Of a stretch of DNA of 41,300 nucleotides, positions 29,387 to 38,882 are shown one piece after another. The notes below the pieces were generated by a model. It worked only from the letters and a program-made list of their open reading frames with translations, had not been told where the DNA came from and searched no databases. Numbering within the stretch: position 1 is the stretch's first letter; every line of letters begins with the position of its first letter. Source of the DNA: Flavobacteriaceae bacterium. Lineage in GTDB: Bacteria > Bacteroidota > Bacteroidia > Flavobacteriales > Flavobacteriaceae. The DNA is taken from assembly GCA_029942185.1 (NCBI GenBank), contig JAOZTK010000001.1, forward strand, positions 28,319 to 69,618. Direction: 5' to 3'. The translations under genes and the position numbers were made by a program.

Positions 29387-30601
29387 ATGGATTTATTTGA
29401 TAAAATTAAAGCAAAACACGGACCTTTAAAAGATTATGCCGCTTCTAGTGAAGGCTATTATATGTTCCCAAAATTAGAAGGGGCGATTGGACCTAGAATG
29501 CAGTTTAATGGTAAGGAAGTTATTATGTGGAGTATCAATGACTATTTAGGTTTGGGAAATGATCCTGAAGTTCGGAGAAGAGATACAGAAGCCACCAAAA
29601 AATGGGGCTTAGCCTATCCGATGGGTGCAAGAATGATGTCCGGTCATACGGAAAAACACGCACAATTTGAAAAAGAAATCGCTGAGTTTCAAGAAAAAGA
29701 AGCAGCTTATTTATTGAATTATGGGTACCAAGGTGTTGTTTCTATCATTCAAAGCTTGGTAGATCGGCACGACGTAATTGTGTACGATTATGAATCGCAC
29801 GCTTGTATTGTCGACGGAGTTTCCTTACATTTAGGAAAACGTTTTGTTTTTGATCACAATGATATTGAGAGTTTAAAAAAACAATTGGTACGTGCTGAAA
29901 AAGTAATTAAAAAGACAGGAGGATCTATTTTGGTGGTATCAGAAGGCGTTTTTGGAATGCGCGGAGATCAAGGATTGTTAAAAGAAATTGTCGCTTTAAA
30001 AAAGGATTTTGAGTTTAGAATTTTTATAGATGATGCACACGGATTTGGAACATTAGGACCACAAGGACAGGGAGCTACTTTTGAACAAGGAATTCAAGAT
30101 GAGATAGATATATATTTTGCCACATTTGCTAAAAGTTTTGCGAGTATCGGTGCTTATGTAGCCTCTACAAAAGAAGTAATAAAGCATTTACAATATACAA
30201 TGCGCTCACAAATATTTGCAAAATCACTTCCGATGCCTATGGTTGAAGGCGCTTTATATAAACTTCATTTACTTCGTGAATCTACTGAGCAAAAAGATAA
30301 GTTGTGGCGCATCGTAAGATCCCTACAATCAGGTTTAAAAGAGATAGGATATGAAATTGGAGATACCAACTCAGCTGTAACGCCGATTTATTTAAAAGGC
30401 TCTATAGAAGACGCACGTAAAATTGTTTATGAGATGAGAGAAAAATACGGTGTTTTTACCTCTATGGTAGTGTATCCAGTGATTCCAAAAGGAATGATTA
30501 TTTTAAGAATTATTCCCACAGCTACACATACGATGAAAGAAGTTGAAGAAACAATTGAAGTTTTTAAAAAAATGAAACCCTTTATCGCTGCGTTAGCCTA
30601 A
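29387..30601 (+). CDS. Alpha-oxoamine synthase (serine palmitoyltransferase / cysteate fatty acyltransferase-like)
   Basis: MWSINDYLGLGNDPEVR, YESHACIVDGVSLHLGKRFVFDHND, SEGVFGMRGDQG, IDDAHGFGTLGPQGQG, TFAKSFASIGAYVAS. Confidence 0.85.
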   Translation: MDLFDKIKAKHGPLKDYAASSEGYYMFPKLEGAIGPRMQFNGKEVIMWSINDYLGLGNDPEVRRRDTEATKKWGLAYPMGARMMSGHTEKHAQFEKEIAEFQEKEAAYLLNYGYQGVVSIIQSLVDRHDVIVYDYESHACIVDGVSLHLGKRFVFDHNDIESLKKQLVRAEKVIKKTGGSILVVSEGVFGMRGDQGLLKEIVALKKDFEFRIFIDDAHGFGTLGPQGQGATFEQGIQDEIDIYFATFAKSFASIGAYVASTKEVIKHLQYTMRSQIFAKSLPMPMVEGALYKLHLLRESTEQKDKLWRIVRSLQSGLKEIGYEIGDTNSAVTPIYLKGSIEDARKIVYEMREKYGVFTSMVVYPVIPKGMIILRIIPTATHTMKEVEETIEVFKKMKPFIAALA

Positions 30602-30624
30602 AGCGTACGACGAAAGACAAATCA

Positions 30625-31257
30625 TTAAAACCCAATTGAAACACTTACGGGAACCATAATATGATGTATATAAGATTCTTTATAAACCTCTAAAACACCT
30701 AGCTCAGCTCTTGCACTGATACGAACCCGATCGCTTAGATTAAACCCAAAACCCGAAAAGACCCTTATATCCAATTTTTCCGGAGTTTCACTTCCTGTAT
30801 TTGATACTAAAAAAGAAGGACTTCCACCGATTGTAAAGAATAGTTTTTTATTTCTTGAAACGAAAATATTATAGGATATGGCAATATCTAAATATGAAAA
30901 ATCTCTATCGAGTATAACCATATTAATTTCATCCAAAATATCGTAATTAAAATTAATTTCGTCATAAATTTTAGTGGTTGTATAATTAACTTCCAGCATA
31001 CTAAACCCAAATCCATCCTTGTATGCAGCAAATCCACCGAATTGATAATTATAAGTTATATCCGCATAATGAGGCACACCCTTTACCACATCATCCCCTT
31101 GTAAAACACTTCCGATACTGTTGTTTATTTTAATATCAGGTAAAATAGCTGAATTAAGTAACACACTTGCTTTTACTCCATAAGAAAGATTATTTTGAGC
31201 AAATGAGACTACTGCAAAAAGAAAAAGAAATACAATACTTAAAGATTTTTTAAACAT
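30625..31257 (-). CDS. Outer membrane beta-barrel-like protein, hypothetical
   Basis: Signal peptide MFKKSLSIVFLFLFAVVSFAQ; alternating beta-strand pattern ending in VSIGF. Confidence 0.65.
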   Translation of the reverse strand: MFKKSLSIVFLFLFAVVSFAQNNLSYGVKASVLLNSAILPDIKINNSIGSVLQGDDVVKGVPHYADITYNYQFGGFAAYKDGFGFSMLEVNYTTTKIYDEINFNYDILDEINMVILDRDFSYLDIAISYNIFVSRNKKLFFTIGGSPSFLVSNTGSETPEKLDIRVFSGFGFNLSDRVRISARAELGVLEVYKESYIHHIMVPVSVSIGF

Positions 31258-31279
31258 AATTTGTTTTATTCGTGAGACT

Positions 31280-31359
31280 CCACGCTTTTTGGCGTGGTTA
31301 GTCGAATTAATCCCGCTTTTTCAGCGGGTTATTGGGTTCAGTCCCGATGGCTATCGGGA
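31280..31359. repeat. Cluster of three different GC-rich hairpins
   Basis: ccacgc/gcgtgg 31280-31297; cccgct/agcggg 31312-31328; tcccgat/atcggga 31342-31359. Confidence 0.85.
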
Positions 31360-31501
31360 TACCCTGAGGTTTAATACCTTTTATTTTAAAAAGACAAAAG
31401 TATTTGTTTTTAGAGGTTTTAAATGTAACATTAAGTACAGCGTTAAAAAAGCCCGTATATTTGAAATTTAATAATTAAAAATCAAAGAGTATTCAGCACG
31501 T

Positions 31502-31942
31502 ATGCAGTGGTCAATTAAAACATATAAGGAATTAACCAAAGATGAACTCTACGGTTTATTACGATTACGCGCAGCAGTTTTTGTGGTGGAGCAAGATTGT
31601 CCTTATCAAGACGTAGATAATAAAGATCAAAAAGCACTTCATGTTCTCGCTGTTGAAAATGGTGAAGTAATAGCCTATACTCGTATTTTCAATCCAGGTG
31701 ATTATTTTCAAGAAACAGCTATCGGAAGAGTTGTCAGTAATCCTAAATACAGGGGTTTGGGTTTGGGACAAGAATTAATGCGCAAATCCATTACATTTAT
31801 TGAAGAGAAAAATATTCCCAAACCCATACGTATAAGTGCACAAACCTATTTAAAAAATTTTTATGAAAATTTTGGTTTTAAACAGGTGGGAATTGAGTAC
31901 ATGGAAGATGATATTCCCCATATAGGCATGATAAGAAAATAA
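31502..31942 (+). CDS. GNAT family N-acetyltransferase, ElaA-like
   Basis: LYGLLRLRAAVFVVEQDCPYQDVDNKDQKALHVLA, AIGRVVSNPKYRGLGLGQELM, YLKNFYENFGFK. Confidence 0.88.
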   Translation: MQWSIKTYKELTKDELYGLLRLRAAVFVVEQDCPYQDVDNKDQKALHVLAVENGEVIAYTRIFNPGDYFQETAIGRVVSNPKYRGLGLGQELMRKSITFIEEKNIPKPIRISAQTYLKNFYENFGFKQVGIEYMEDDIPHIGMIRK

Positions 31943-31962
31943 AGACGCTCAAATTGTAAAAC

Positions 31963-32988
31963 ATGTTTAAAATGATAAATCTAATAAGTGATACAGTTAC
32001 CAAACCAACCTCAAAAATGTTGGATTATATGTTTCATGCCGAAGTGGGCGATGATGTATTTCAAGAAGATCCGAGCGTAAATGCCTTACAAAAGAAAATA
32101 GCTTCTTTATTTGAAATGGAAGCAGCGCTGTATTTCCCGTCGGGAACAATGGCAAATCAGGTAGCGATTAAATTACATACCCAGCAAGGGGAACAAATGA
32201 TTTGTGATAAATGGGCACATGTGTATAATTTTGAAGGAGGTGGTGCTGCTTTTAATTCAGGAGTGTCATGTCGCTTGCTGGACGGGCAAAGAGGAATGTT
32301 CACCGCCGAGCAAGTCGCCGAAGCAATTAATGATAAAACCAACATTCATCTACCCATAACCTCTTTAGTAGCTATAGAAAACACAACTAATAAGGGCGGT
32401 GGCGCTTGTTGGGATTATAAGGAGATTCTCAAGATTAAAGAGATTTGTATTAAAAATGATTTATCTTTTCATTTAGACGGAGCACGACTTTTTAATGCTT
32501 TAGTCGCTAAAAATGAATCTCCTGAACAATACGGTAAAATTTTTGATACAATCTCTATTTGTTTGTCTAAGGGTCTTGGAGCTCCGGTGGGTTCGGTTTT
32601 ATTAGGCAGCCAAAAATATATTGCAAAAGCTTTGAGAATTAGGAAATTATTTGGAGGTGCTATGCGACAAGCGGGTTATATGGCCGCTGCCGGTATTTAT
32701 GCTTTAGATCATCATGTAAAACGTTTGGCTCTAGACCATCAAAAAGCAAGAGCTATAGGAAAAGGGCTTCAAAAATGCCGTTTTGTTAAAAAAGTAGCGT
32801 CTATTGAAACAAATATTATTATTTTTTATTTACATAAAGGAATACTTGAGGCGGAATTTATAGAAAAATTAAAAGAAAAAGGTGTTTTGTTAAGCACTAT
32901 GGGTGAGGGTAAATTACGAATGGTAACCCACCTGGAGATTACAGAGAAGCAGGTAGAGCAGATAGTAAAGATTTTAAAAGACCTGTAG
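31963..32988 (+). CDS. ltaE: Threonine aldolase family (low-specificity L-threonine aldolase-like)
   Basis: LISDTVTKPTSKML, AEVGDDVFQEDPSVNALQKKIA, FHLDGARLFNA, SKGLGAPVGSVLLGS. Confidence 0.92.
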   Translation: MFKMINLISDTVTKPTSKMLDYMFHAEVGDDVFQEDPSVNALQKKIASLFEMEAALYFPSGTMANQVAIKLHTQQGEQMICDKWAHVYNFEGGGAAFNSGVSCRLLDGQRGMFTAEQVAEAINDKTNIHLPITSLVAIENTTNKGGGACWDYKEILKIKEICIKNDLSFHLDGARLFNALVAKNESPEQYGKIFDTISICLSKGLGAPVGSVLLGSQKYIAKALRIRKLFGGAMRQAGYMAAAGIYALDHHVKRLALDHQKARAIGKGLQKCRFVKKVASIETNIIIFYLHKGILEAEFIEKLKEKGVLLSTMGEGKLRMVTHLEITEKQVEQIVKILKDL

Positions 32989-33028
32989 TTTCTTAATAGA
33001 CACGACAGGCTTTTATTTTAAAAAACAG

Positions 33029-33751
33029 TTATTTTTCTATAAACAAAATATCTTCATCCGATAAAATAGGTTTGTTTAGGTAACGTAACAATACTTGCGC
33101 CACAGCAAGTGTATCTTTTTCACAGTATTTTACAATACGTTTTAGGTTTTTTTCTTTGTAATAAACTTCAGCAACCTGACTGCCATCAATATCATCTTTT
33201 GGAGAAGGAATATCTAAAATAGTAGTTAGAAGTTGCAGCGAAGTATAGTGTTTATAATCTCCAAATTTCCATAAATCTAAAGTGTCAAGATGCGAAACCT
33301 CCCAAGGTTTTTTGCCAAAAAGATTTAATTTATCAGGTAATTCAATTCCGCGAATAATCATGCGTCTGGCGATATATGGAAAATCAAATTCTTTCCCATT
33401 ATGAGCGCAGAGCAGGTGTTTAGGTTTATTAAAATGTGTGTCTAACAAGTTTTTAAAATTTGTTAAAAGTTCTGTTTCGTCACCGTAAAAAGAAGTAACA
33501 CGTAGCTTTTGTCGCTTGTTGTCTTCTGTAAAAAAAGCGACAGAAATACAAATTATGATTCCAAATTCAGCCCAAATTCCAGCGCGGTCATAAAAATCTT
33601 TCGGAGAAATACCCTCTGCTTTACGTTGGTATTCTGTTTTTTTTGTAAAAAGCTCCTTTTTGATTTTTGATAAATTGGTATAATCAGCAGTTTCAGGAAC
33701 AGTCTCAATATCTAGAAATAAAATATTGTGTAGGTCGATATTTTGTAGCAT
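33029..33751 (-). CDS. Predicted 3'-5' exonuclease, PolB-like RNase H fold
   Basis: ILFLDIETVPE, LLCAHNGKEFDFPYIARRM, VSHLDTLDLWKFG, YCEKDTLAVAQVLLRYL (DEDD pattern). Confidence 0.82.
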   Translation of the reverse strand: MLQNIDLHNILFLDIETVPETADYTNLSKIKKELFTKKTEYQRKAEGISPKDFYDRAGIWAEFGIIICISVAFFTEDNKRQKLRVTSFYGDETELLTNFKNLLDTHFNKPKHLLCAHNGKEFDFPYIARRMIIRGIELPDKLNLFGKKPWEVSHLDTLDLWKFGDYKHYTSLQLLTTILDIPSPKDDIDGSQVAEVYYKEKNLKRIVKYCEKDTLAVAQVLLRYLNKPILSDEDILFIEK

Positions 33752-33864
33752 TTTTTAACTTTTTGTAAAGGTACAAAAAAACTATAATGCATCATGGATC
33801 TTTTGTCTTCATACCTTCCAAATTTTTCGGATAAGATTATTAAATTGAATACAAGAGATAAAAA

Positions 33865-33894
33865 AAACGCCCAAATTTAATTGGACGTTTTTTT
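33865..33894. terminator. Terminator-like hairpin between the T9SS protein and exonuclease genes
   Basis: aaacg-c-ccaa / ttgg-a-cgttt followed by a T-run (A-run on the other side). Confidence 0.6.
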
Positions 33895-33949
33895 ATTGTA
33901 TAAAGCCTTGATTATTTTACATCAAATACAAGATATAAATTCATCAAAC

Positions 33950-35668
33950 TTATTTTATCACTAGTTTTTGAGTAGCGAAATGATTATTTTCTTCAATGTT
34001 GATAATGTAAATTCCACTATTTAAATTGGATATATCAATACTTGTTTTAGCAGTGGTTTGTGTGAAAACAACTTTTCCTAGCAGATCAAATATTTGAATA
34101 TTTTTATCAGAATTATTTAATGTGCTAATGTTAATAATACCATGAGTAACCGGATTTGGATATAAGGAAAAACCTTCAATTACATTTTGTTGGTCTACAC
34201 TTAGAATATCGCTGGTATCACGTGGTGTTACTTGAGGAGTTCCATTGTATCCACTGACAATACAAGTATAGTCCATAGGAATTAGTGGTAAATCAGTACC
34301 TATATAATTAGCATCAAAAAAATCTGTTCTTAAAATAGAAGTACCGGATGCGTCGGTAATATCATAGTTGGTCCCCGTTTGGAAGGTGCCATCTCCACCG
34401 GAAACATCGGCAATACTAACTTGTGCTATTTGGACGAGTTCAGATTCGTACTCTGCCAAACCTTTGCTTGTTAAATCAGCAAGTGTAATTACTTCGGGTG
34501 TGACGACATTACCTGTTGAATTAAGTCCGGGATCAGTCGTTGGTACAAACTGCAATACTTGGTTATAAGAAGCTAATTTTCCTCTTAAATTTACAACACC
34601 ATCTCCTTCGTTATAGGCAGTAGTAATAACCTCATCCGGATCATGGATTTTCATACCCGCTGTTGCATCTTGCACCCATTTTTGATTGTTATATTCTTGT
34701 GCGTAGGTGCCAAAAACTTCACCGGTTACTTTATAATATTCTCCTTCTGTACCAGCTCGTAAAGCAGCTAAATTAGCAACGTTTGTATAAGATGCAATAT
34801 CAAAAGCGACTTGATCGTTTACTTCAGGAGATAATACAGCCCCTGAGTTATCAACTAATTCCATATAAAAAGTGTGGGAACCAGCGGCCAAACCAGATAA
34901 AGCGATAGGGTCAGTAGTATAATACGATGTAGCACTACCACCATCTAGGGTGTACTTAATATAACCATCGCCACCAGAACTTGCAACGGCAAAATTGGCA
35001 ACATTAAAAAGAACATCAAAATCAGTTATTTCAGGGTTATAAGTAGTATTGGCAGGGTATGATATAGAAATTGATGGGTCAGGGGAAGCAGAATATATAT
35101 ATGCGCCTGCAGGGAATGGTATCGCTGCAGTTGCATTTGTTGTTTCACCATCAAATGCATTTATTCCACTAAAGAACCAGTTAGCCAAAACAAAAGTATT
35201 TCCATCAGGTCCGGTACCATCAGCTCTATATGCCCAACCATCTAGATATTCCCACGGTTCGTCAGTACCATCTACATCAATTAAACCAAAAAGATCTATC
35301 ACACCTCCATTCATAAACAATTCAATAGCATCATCACCATTTATTGCCATTGCACCTGAAGTGTAATTCGGAGCAAACCCGAAAAAATTAGTAAACTCTA
35401 CATCCTCAGAAGCTATATAAAGAAAATCACCGGCAGTAGCAGCATCAGCGGGAAAAGTAAATTCTTCACCGTCAGAACCGTCTCCGTTATTTGCACTTCC
35501 AACTCCATAGATACTTAAATTAGGAATATTGTTTACTACGTATAGTTCTACGCCTTTTGGGACACCACCCGTAAGGGGTCCATCAAAAGTTCCAGTAATT
35601 ATTAGATCTTGTCCAAAAGACAAACTAGTCACTAAAATTGTGACCAATAATAAATAAATTTTTTTCAT
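33950..35668 (-). CDS. Secreted T9SS substrate with lamin-tail-like N-terminal region and DUF5689/OB-fold-like segment
   Basis: Signal peptide MKKIYLLLVTILVTSLSFGQ; KGVELYVVNNIPNLSIYGVG...INGDDAIELF; C-terminal FSLYPNPVTHGIINIS...LNSGIYIINIEENNHFATQKLVIK (type A CTD). Confidence 0.85.
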   Translation of the reverse strand: MKKIYLLLVTILVTSLSFGQDLIITGTFDGPLTGGVPKGVELYVVNNIPNLSIYGVGSANNGDGSDGEEFTFPADAATAGDFLYIASEDVEFTNFFGFAPNYTSGAMAINGDDAIELFMNGGVIDLFGLIDVDGTDEPWEYLDGWAYRADGTGPDGNTFVLANWFFSGINAFDGETTNATAAIPFPAGAYIYSASPDPSISISYPANTTYNPEITDFDVLFNVANFAVASSGGDGYIKYTLDGGSATSYYTTDPIALSGLAAGSHTFYMELVDNSGAVLSPEVNDQVAFDIASYTNVANLAALRAGTEGEYYKVTGEVFGTYAQEYNNQKWVQDATAGMKIHDPDEVITTAYNEGDGVVNLRGKLASYNQVLQFVPTTDPGLNSTGNVVTPEVITLADLTSKGLAEYESELVQIAQVSIADVSGGDGTFQTGTNYDITDASGTSILRTDFFDANYIGTDLPLIPMDYTCIVSGYNGTPQVTPRDTSDILSVDQQNVIEGFSLYPNPVTHGIINISTLNNSDKNIQIFDLLGKVVFTQTTAKTSIDISNLNSGIYIINIEENNHFATQKLVIK

Positions 35669-35756
35669 AATAGTATATTTAAATTTTAAAAATAAAGCAG
35701 TCACAAAGTTACAAAAAGTTTATGATATATCAGAGGGGAACGACCGATGAAAAAAA

Positions 35757-36527
35757 CTATTTCAACTTTTTAAAAGTATCGTTTAAAAGCCATCCAACTT
35801 TGCCATCTACCAGCTTTATTCTGGACCAATCATCCATGTTTTCAAGTACTAAAATCTTAGTGCCTTCGTGTAATTCAAAAGCTTCTGACGCAGTATTATT
35901 AGGTTCTGATTTTACAGAGACTTTTGAGTTAAAGATGATAGCAGGTTGGTTATGAGTGCTGTAGTGTTTTGCTTTTATGCTAAAACTCAAACTGATTAAA
36001 AACAAAGCGATATTTATAAAACCAAGACTAAAAAAAAGACGTTTGGTATTTGTATAACGAGAAAAATGATAAAGCAAAAAGAAAGTACTTAATAAAAGAG
36101 CAATAATTACACTGATTAAAGCCCACGTATTATAAGAAATAGGATAGATTATTTTTTCATTAATTTTTTGAAAAACACTTTTAGGAAGTACTTCAAAAGC
36201 GTCAATTGTCATCCTCTGGGCAAAAATTAAATTGTGTTTTACGTCTGTGTGATGCGGATTAACGAGTAAAGCTTTTTCATAATAATAAATACTCGGTGCA
36301 ATTTGGTTCAGTTTGTAACAGGTGTTTCCTAAATTATAGTACAAATCGGCAGATTGTAAGCCAAAACTATCAATTTGACGGTAGTTGTTTAGGGCTTCTT
36401 CATAAAAACCATTACGGTAGGCGCTATTTGCCTTTTCGAAAAGAAGATCACTTTGACTAGTAATATCTTGTGCAGATATAGCCATTGTTATAATAAAAAA
36501 CGATATGTAAAGTACTCTTTGTTTCAA
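35757..36527 (-). CDS. batE: BatE-like TPR and SH3 domain membrane protein
   Basis: Signal peptide; TPR (ADLYYNLGNTCYKLNQIAPSIYYYEKALLVNPHHTDVKHNL); two TMs; C-terminal SH3 (DWSRIKLVDGKVGWL). Confidence 0.82.
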   Translation of the reverse strand: MKQRVLYISFFIITMAISAQDITSQSDLLFEKANSAYRNGFYEEALNNYRQIDSFGLQSADLYYNLGNTCYKLNQIAPSIYYYEKALLVNPHHTDVKHNLIFAQRMTIDAFEVLPKSVFQKINEKIIYPISYNTWALISVIIALLLSTFFLLYHFSRYTNTKRLFFSLGFINIALFLISLSFSIKAKHYSTHNQPAIIFNSKVSVKSEPNNTASEAFELHEGTKILVLENMDDWSRIKLVDGKVGWLLNDTFKKLK

Positions 36528-36537
36528 TTTGTAATTA

Positions 36538-38346
36538 TTACCTTAATTCAGAACTTATTTTAGAAATTATCTCACTAGCTTTTTTGTAAACATTTTTCAT
36601 TTTTAAATTTGTAGTCGGTGTAAATCGACCAAAATCACAATCATTTAATACCTCATTAAAATCAATAATGGTATCTTCACTTACTTGATATTCTGATAGT
36701 AATTTTTTTATTTTTTCTTGACTGATATCCGCTGTTTCTATAGATAATTTTGCTTTTAAAAAATTGTGCAATGCCCTTTCTAAAGCTATATAAAAAGCAT
36801 CTTTATTGTTTATTTGTTTTTTGGCCTCCGATAAATATTTCTTCGCTAATCTATCTGCGGTTCTTTTTTTATTTCCCACAATATCACGTATCATTTTTTT
36901 ACGCTTTCTTCCAATAAAAATTCCTATAGGAATTGTTAACAAGAAGAATAACAACAAACCATAATACCATTTTGAATTGTAAAATTCAAAAGTATGTGGT
37001 GCTATAAATTCCGTTTTCGTATGAATAAACCTAAAATCGCCTCCTGTGTTCTTTACTATTTGTTTTGTTGTTGATTCGTTATTTGTAGTTGAGGGCAACG
37101 TCTTACCTTCTGTAACCTCAAGGATAAGTTCTTTTGAAGAAAGCCTGTGATATTGCTTGTCTTTTGGATTAAAATAAGAAAAATTAACAACGGGAATTTT
37201 ATATTTTCCTTTGTATTCCGGAACAATTGAATAAGTCTCGGTGATATTACCTTTTAAACCATTTAATGTGGTGCGGACATTTTGTTTGTTTTCCGGAGTA
37301 TAAACCTCTAATTCTGAAGGCACCACTATTTTTGGAATTCCAAAGAGTTTTAAGTTACCTTCTCCCGTAATTTTTATTTCAACTTGAGTTGATTCATTGG
37401 CTTTTAGGGAGCTTTTACTAAGTCCGACATCCAAATTATAATTACCTACCGCTCCGGTAAAATCGACAGGTTTTCCATCTATAGGCAATGCCTTTACATA
37501 GATTTGTCTTTTATCAGAAGTATAGTGTGCATTGATCCTTCGGGTTTGGGGATTACCAAAAAAATCGTAACGACCGGATGGAACGGAGACAACCAAGTCT
37601 ACACTCATAGGGTTGACATATAATTTACCTGATTTTTGAGGAATTAAAACAGTTTTTTTAATCGTGTAATAACGATAATTTTGACCCTTAAACTCTCCTC
37701 TTTTTTCTCGGTTGTTCTTAATTGGAATTTCTTGATTCCAAAAACCTTCGTATTTTGGATTTTCTCCAAATTGGGGATTGCTAAAACCAATTTTTTCACT
37801 AAAATAAAGCCGATATTCTACATAGACTCCTTCTCCTATATAAGGATTTGTTTTAGAGACAAAAGCCACTAAATGAATATTCTCTTGTGCGATATAATTA
37901 GGATCATTCGGATTTTTGGGTAGAGCTATTTTCTCAGTGACAGTTATTTTGACAGAATTGGAGTAAATAATAACTCCTTCATACGCTATTTGAGCGGGAG
38001 AAATAGTGTGGTTCCCTATGATTTTTGGTTCTAAGATATAAATATAGGATTGTGAATAGGAAGATTTTCCATTAACCCATGATTGACTGACAGAAGAACT
38101 GGGTCCGGCAACGACTTTAAAATTAGAAAAATCGGGTGCTTTAAAATTATCTGCACCGTTTTTATTAACGCTAAACTCAATTTTTAAACGTTGGTTGACG
38201 CCCAGCACACTTTTGCTGACAGAAGTGGTAAACTCAAAATCTTGAGCAAAAATAACTCCGCTGAGTAAAAGAAAAAATAGTATGATGTGTTTTTTAAAAA
38301 ACAAAATAATATACACTGCATTTTTAACTAAATGCAAAAGTCGCAA
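36538..38346 (-). CDS. batD: BatD-like protein (oxygen tolerance)
   Basis: FEFTTSVSKSVLGVNQRLKIEFSVN...GPSSSVSQSWVNGKSSYSQSYIYILEPK; single TM near residue 470. Confidence 0.88.
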   Translation of the reverse strand: MRLLHLVKNAVYIILFFKKHIILFFLLLSGVIFAQDFEFTTSVSKSVLGVNQRLKIEFSVNKNGADNFKAPDFSNFKVVAGPSSSVSQSWVNGKSSYSQSYIYILEPKIIGNHTISPAQIAYEGVIIYSNSVKITVTEKIALPKNPNDPNYIAQENIHLVAFVSKTNPYIGEGVYVEYRLYFSEKIGFSNPQFGENPKYEGFWNQEIPIKNNREKRGEFKGQNYRYYTIKKTVLIPQKSGKLYVNPMSVDLVVSVPSGRYDFFGNPQTRRINAHYTSDKRQIYVKALPIDGKPVDFTGAVGNYNLDVGLSKSSLKANESTQVEIKITGEGNLKLFGIPKIVVPSELEVYTPENKQNVRTTLNGLKGNITETYSIVPEYKGKYKIPVVNFSYFNPKDKQYHRLSSKELILEVTEGKTLPSTTNNESTTKQIVKNTGGDFRFIHTKTEFIAPHTFEFYNSKWYYGLLLFFLLTIPIGIFIGRKRKKMIRDIVGNKKRTADRLAKKYLSEAKKQINNKDAFYIALERALHNFLKAKLSIETADISQEKIKKLLSEYQVSEDTIIDFNEVLNDCDFGRFTPTTNLKMKNVYKKASEIISKISSELR

Positions 38347-38411
38347 AACGCCTTAAAAACCACAAAATTAGACTGAAAAAGTTATGTTAAAAAAGACATG
38401 AGCACATAAAA

Positions 38412-38864
38412 TTATTGACGATTCTTAGTGTCAATTAATATGGTTACAGGTCCGTCGTTGATAAAATTGAGTTGCATATAAGCTCCAAATCTTCCCGTTT
38501 GAACTTTTTTATTCAAATCTAGTTCTAGCTGTTCTATAAAGTGATTATACAAAGGAATCGCAATTTCAGGTCTCGCAGCTTTGATATATGAAGGCCTATT
38601 TCCCTTTTTAGTACTTGCGTGTAGTGTAAATTGACTGACGACAATAACTTCTCCATTTATATCTTTTATTGAAAGATTCATCACTCCTTCGTCATCATTA
38701 AAAATCCGTAGGTTCGTTATTTTGTTGGATAACCAAATAATATCTTCAGTTGTGTCTTTCGTTTCAATACCGAGTAAAATCATAAAACCTCTTTTGATAG
38801 CTGCAACTTTCTGCTCTTCAATTAGCACTGAGGCATCGCTCACTCGTTGGATAACTGCTTTCAT
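38412..38864 (-). CDS. dtd: D-aminoacyl-tRNA deacylase
   Basis: MKAVIQRVSDASV, VVSQFTLHASTKKGNRPSY, INDGPVTILIDT (Gly-cisPro motif). Confidence 0.95.
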   Translation of the reverse strand: MKAVIQRVSDASVLIEEQKVAAIKRGFMILLGIETKDTTEDIIWLSNKITNLRIFNDDEGVMNLSIKDINGEVIVVSQFTLHASTKKGNRPSYIKAARPEIAIPLYNHFIEQLELDLNKKVQTGRFGAYMQLNFINDGPVTILIDTKNRQ

Positions 38865-38882
38865 AGGTTTGGTTTTATTCCA

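Noticed and set aside
31289-31471. 60-aa forward ORF over the hairpin cluster
   Set aside because: Starts inside the repeat hairpins; no recognisable domain.
34368-35366. Forward ORFs (66 and 105 aa) inside the T9SS protein gene
   Set aside because: Antisense to a well-supported CDS; no recognisable domain.
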